Source: Candidatus Levybacteria bacterium RIFCSPLOWO2_12_FULL_41_12 (GTDB lineage: Bacteria; Patescibacteriota; Microgenomatia; Levybacterales; UBA12049). From it: a DNA stretch of 34,011 nt. The stretch covers positions 1 through 34,011 of the forward strand of contig MFPL01000002.1 of NCBI GenBank assembly GCA_001784155.1, written 5' to 3'. Of this stretch, positions 32,823 through 34,011 are shown piece by piece; position 1 is the stretch's first letter; each line of letters opens with the position of its first letter. The notes under the pieces were generated by a model. That model was not told the origin of the DNA. It searched no databases and saw only the letters and a list, made by a program, of their open reading frames with translations. The translations under genes were made by a program, and so were the position numbers.

Positions 32823-34011
32823 AGATACTCATGTAGGAATTACCTATTCCTTTCTGGTATTTTGAGAGTAACTTTACGGGCCAAGAGGGCGGCGCCTCTT
32901 TTGAATCATTAAAAACGTAAAAGACTCTCATTTTTTCTGCTTTTTTTACCAAATCCTCAGGTATCTGGGACTCTGTTGGCCATATTCCCCTTTTTTTTAT
33001 ATTTTTTACTTCGTCAAGGTAAATTTCCGTAGCATAGGTCGGAAGAGACCCGAAGGTTCCCTCTGTAGCAACGTAAATTTCCTTATCTTTTGACTCCTCT
33101 CTTAGAAAGGACACTATTTCCCTTACTCCTCCCCCTGCAGGCCACGCATTCACGAATTGATCGGTATCTGCCTTTGCTATCGGTGCACGTGACAAATCTG
33201 TAAGAACATAGAAATCAGATCTTACCAAAAAACCGAAGATCAAAACAAATGCTCCCGTTATTACAATTTTATTTTTCATATTTTCAAGAATGTGGGTAAG
33301 AGAAAAAGATGCCAAGACCAAAAGAGGCATTGTCATAAAAAGAATGAAACGCGGATAAAGGATCCTTCCAAACATTGCCAAAGCGATAAATGGAAAGACA
33401 AACCACAATAACAAAAATATCTTTTCTCTAAGATATTTTTTTCCGCCTATTAAAAGAGATCCAAACATTGCTATTAGAAGAGGGACCGTAGAATATGAAA
33501 TTAACCAGTCAGTAAGTCCATTCCAGTTACCTCTAAAAAACTCCAGCGGATGATTAATCCAATCATGGAAAGGATATACAAAAACTCCATTTTTTTCAGA
33601 AACTATATGGAAAAAAGGAGACAACCTAAGAACCGAGTAGAATCCATAAGCCATAAGAGCCGAAAGCCCTGCGAGCGCTACCCATTTTATAAATTCCCTA
33701 ACCCTGTTGTTTTGTCTGAAATCAAACAGCAATAAAGATAAGGGGAATAAGTAAATAAGAAAAAATCCCGAGCTTTTAGTCAGGACTGCAAATCCTATTA
33801 TCATGCCCAAAACTAATGCCATATCAAGACGCCTTCGTCTTATCAAAAGAACATGGAACAGAATCCCCCAGATTATTGACGCAGCCACTAACGATTCGTA
33901 AAGCGCCATTCTGTCGTAAACCAATGTGAAGGGATATACTAAGTACAAAGATGCAGCGATAAGCCCTGCACTACTGTTTTTGAATATCTCTCTTCCCAGA
34001 AAAAACATTCC
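32800..34011 (-). CDS. GT39-type polytopic glycosyltransferase, 5' end outside window
   Basis: At least 403 residues; the gene enters from the right edge, so its N-terminus and the first-loop acidic pair are not visible. The retained core begins at GMFFLGREIFKNSSAGLIAA, followed by YPFTLVYDRMALYESLVAAS, which matches the second acidic motif of GT39/PMT_2 proteins (DRMALYE). Several membrane helices follow, including LGMIIGFAVLTKSSGFFLIY and RILYPRFILFMTMPLLVLAS, and then a C-terminal outer domain (about the last 130 residues) with EIYVATEGTFGSLPTYATEI and MRVFYVFND. That domain differs from the C-terminal domain of the four-member group at 2187-7136 and 10787. It probably transfers sugar from a lipid donor and is part of run A, whose true start lies outside. 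Confidence 0.8.
   Translation of the reverse strand, partial: GMFFLGREIFKNSSAGLIAASLYLVYPFTLVYDRMALYESLVAASIIWGILFHVLLIRRRRLDMALVLGMIIGFAVLTKSSGFFLIYLFPLSLLLFDFRQNNRVREFIKWVALAGLSALMAYGFYSVLRLSPFFHIVSEKNGVFVYPFHDWINHPLEFFRGNWNGLTDWLISYSTVPLLIAMFGSLLIGGKKYLREKIFLLLWFVFPFIALAMFGRILYPRFILFMTMPLLVLASFSLTHILENMKNKIVITGAFVLIFGFLVRSDFYVLTDLSRAPIAKADTDQFVNAWPAGGGVREIVSFLREESKDKEIYVATEGTFGSLPTYATEIYLDEVKNIKKRGIWPTESQIPEDLVKKAEKMRVFYVFNDSKEAPPSWPVKLLSKYQKGIGNSYMSIYEVLPSR

Noticed and set aside
1-34011. Mobile elements, CRISPR arrays, tRNA or rRNA genes
   Set aside because: No transposase motifs, regularly spaced repeats or RNA gene features were seen, and coding frames cover nearly every base.
1-34011. 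Recoded TGA (genetic code 25) as in Gracilibacteria
   Set aside because: TGA ends many genes exactly at ATGA junctions and protein ends match family expectations, so the standard bacterial code fits.

Overview
The window is a 34-kb, AT-rich, almost gap-free stretch of bacterial chromosome given over to building surface glycans. It most resembles a genome from the Candidate Phyla Radiation (Patescibacteria), probably the Microgenomates side. The reasons are family content (DUF5667-like and DUF5652-like small proteins, clustered YfhO and PTPS_related membrane proteins), very short or negative gene spacing, and a mix of ATG and GTG starts with few Shine-Dalgarno sites. TGA works as a stop in many ATGA junctions, so the recoded TGA of Gracilibacteria/Absconditabacteria does not apply. 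This placement is inference; there is no rRNA or marker gene here. I found no tRNA, rRNA, IS element, CRISPR array or phage gene, and no gene-free stretch longer than about 60 bases.

Layout: 24 of 26 genes lie on the minus strand, in three runs read from right to left. Run A (34011 to 22397, entering from beyond the right edge) holds a partial GT39-type enzyme, a YfhO protein, two PTPS_related membrane proteins, a DPM1-like GT2, a Wzx-type flippase and three more GT2 enzymes. Run B (22100 to 10787) holds a GT4 enzyme, a second YfhO protein, a GT2, a second DPM1-like GT2, a variant GT39-like protein, a GT87-like protein, a large unassigned polytopic protein and a GT39. Directly after it, with its own predicted promoter, is a secreted barrel protein (10753 to 8732). 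Run C (7136 to beyond the left edge) holds three tandem GT39 paralogues, a GT2, galE and a truncated DUF5667-like gene. Two plus-strand genes mark the borders: a GT39-like gene (7184-8731) between runs B and C, and a small DUF5652-like gene (22162-22404) between A and B.

How it may work together (inference): the two DPM1-like enzymes would charge polyprenyl phosphate with sugars on the cytoplasmic face. The many polytopic GT-C-fold proteins would use such lipid-linked donors on the outer face. The soluble GT2 and GT4 enzymes would build a lipid-linked oligosaccharide from nucleotide sugars, including UDP-galactose from GalE, and the flippase would export it. No Wzy-like polymerase, priming phosphosugar transferase or Wzz is recognisable here, so the final product (S-layer glycoprotein, capsule or glycolipid) is open.

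The most notable points are the density of polytopic sugar-transfer proteins (13 of 26 genes), a tandem paralogue family with a conserved C-terminal extracytoplasmic domain, a GWKA-type C-terminal module shared by YfhO and PTPS_related proteins, one YfhO copy lacking its last membrane helix, a secreted barrel protein without the NodB metal ligands, and -10 elements so close to start codons that leaderless mRNAs are predicted.
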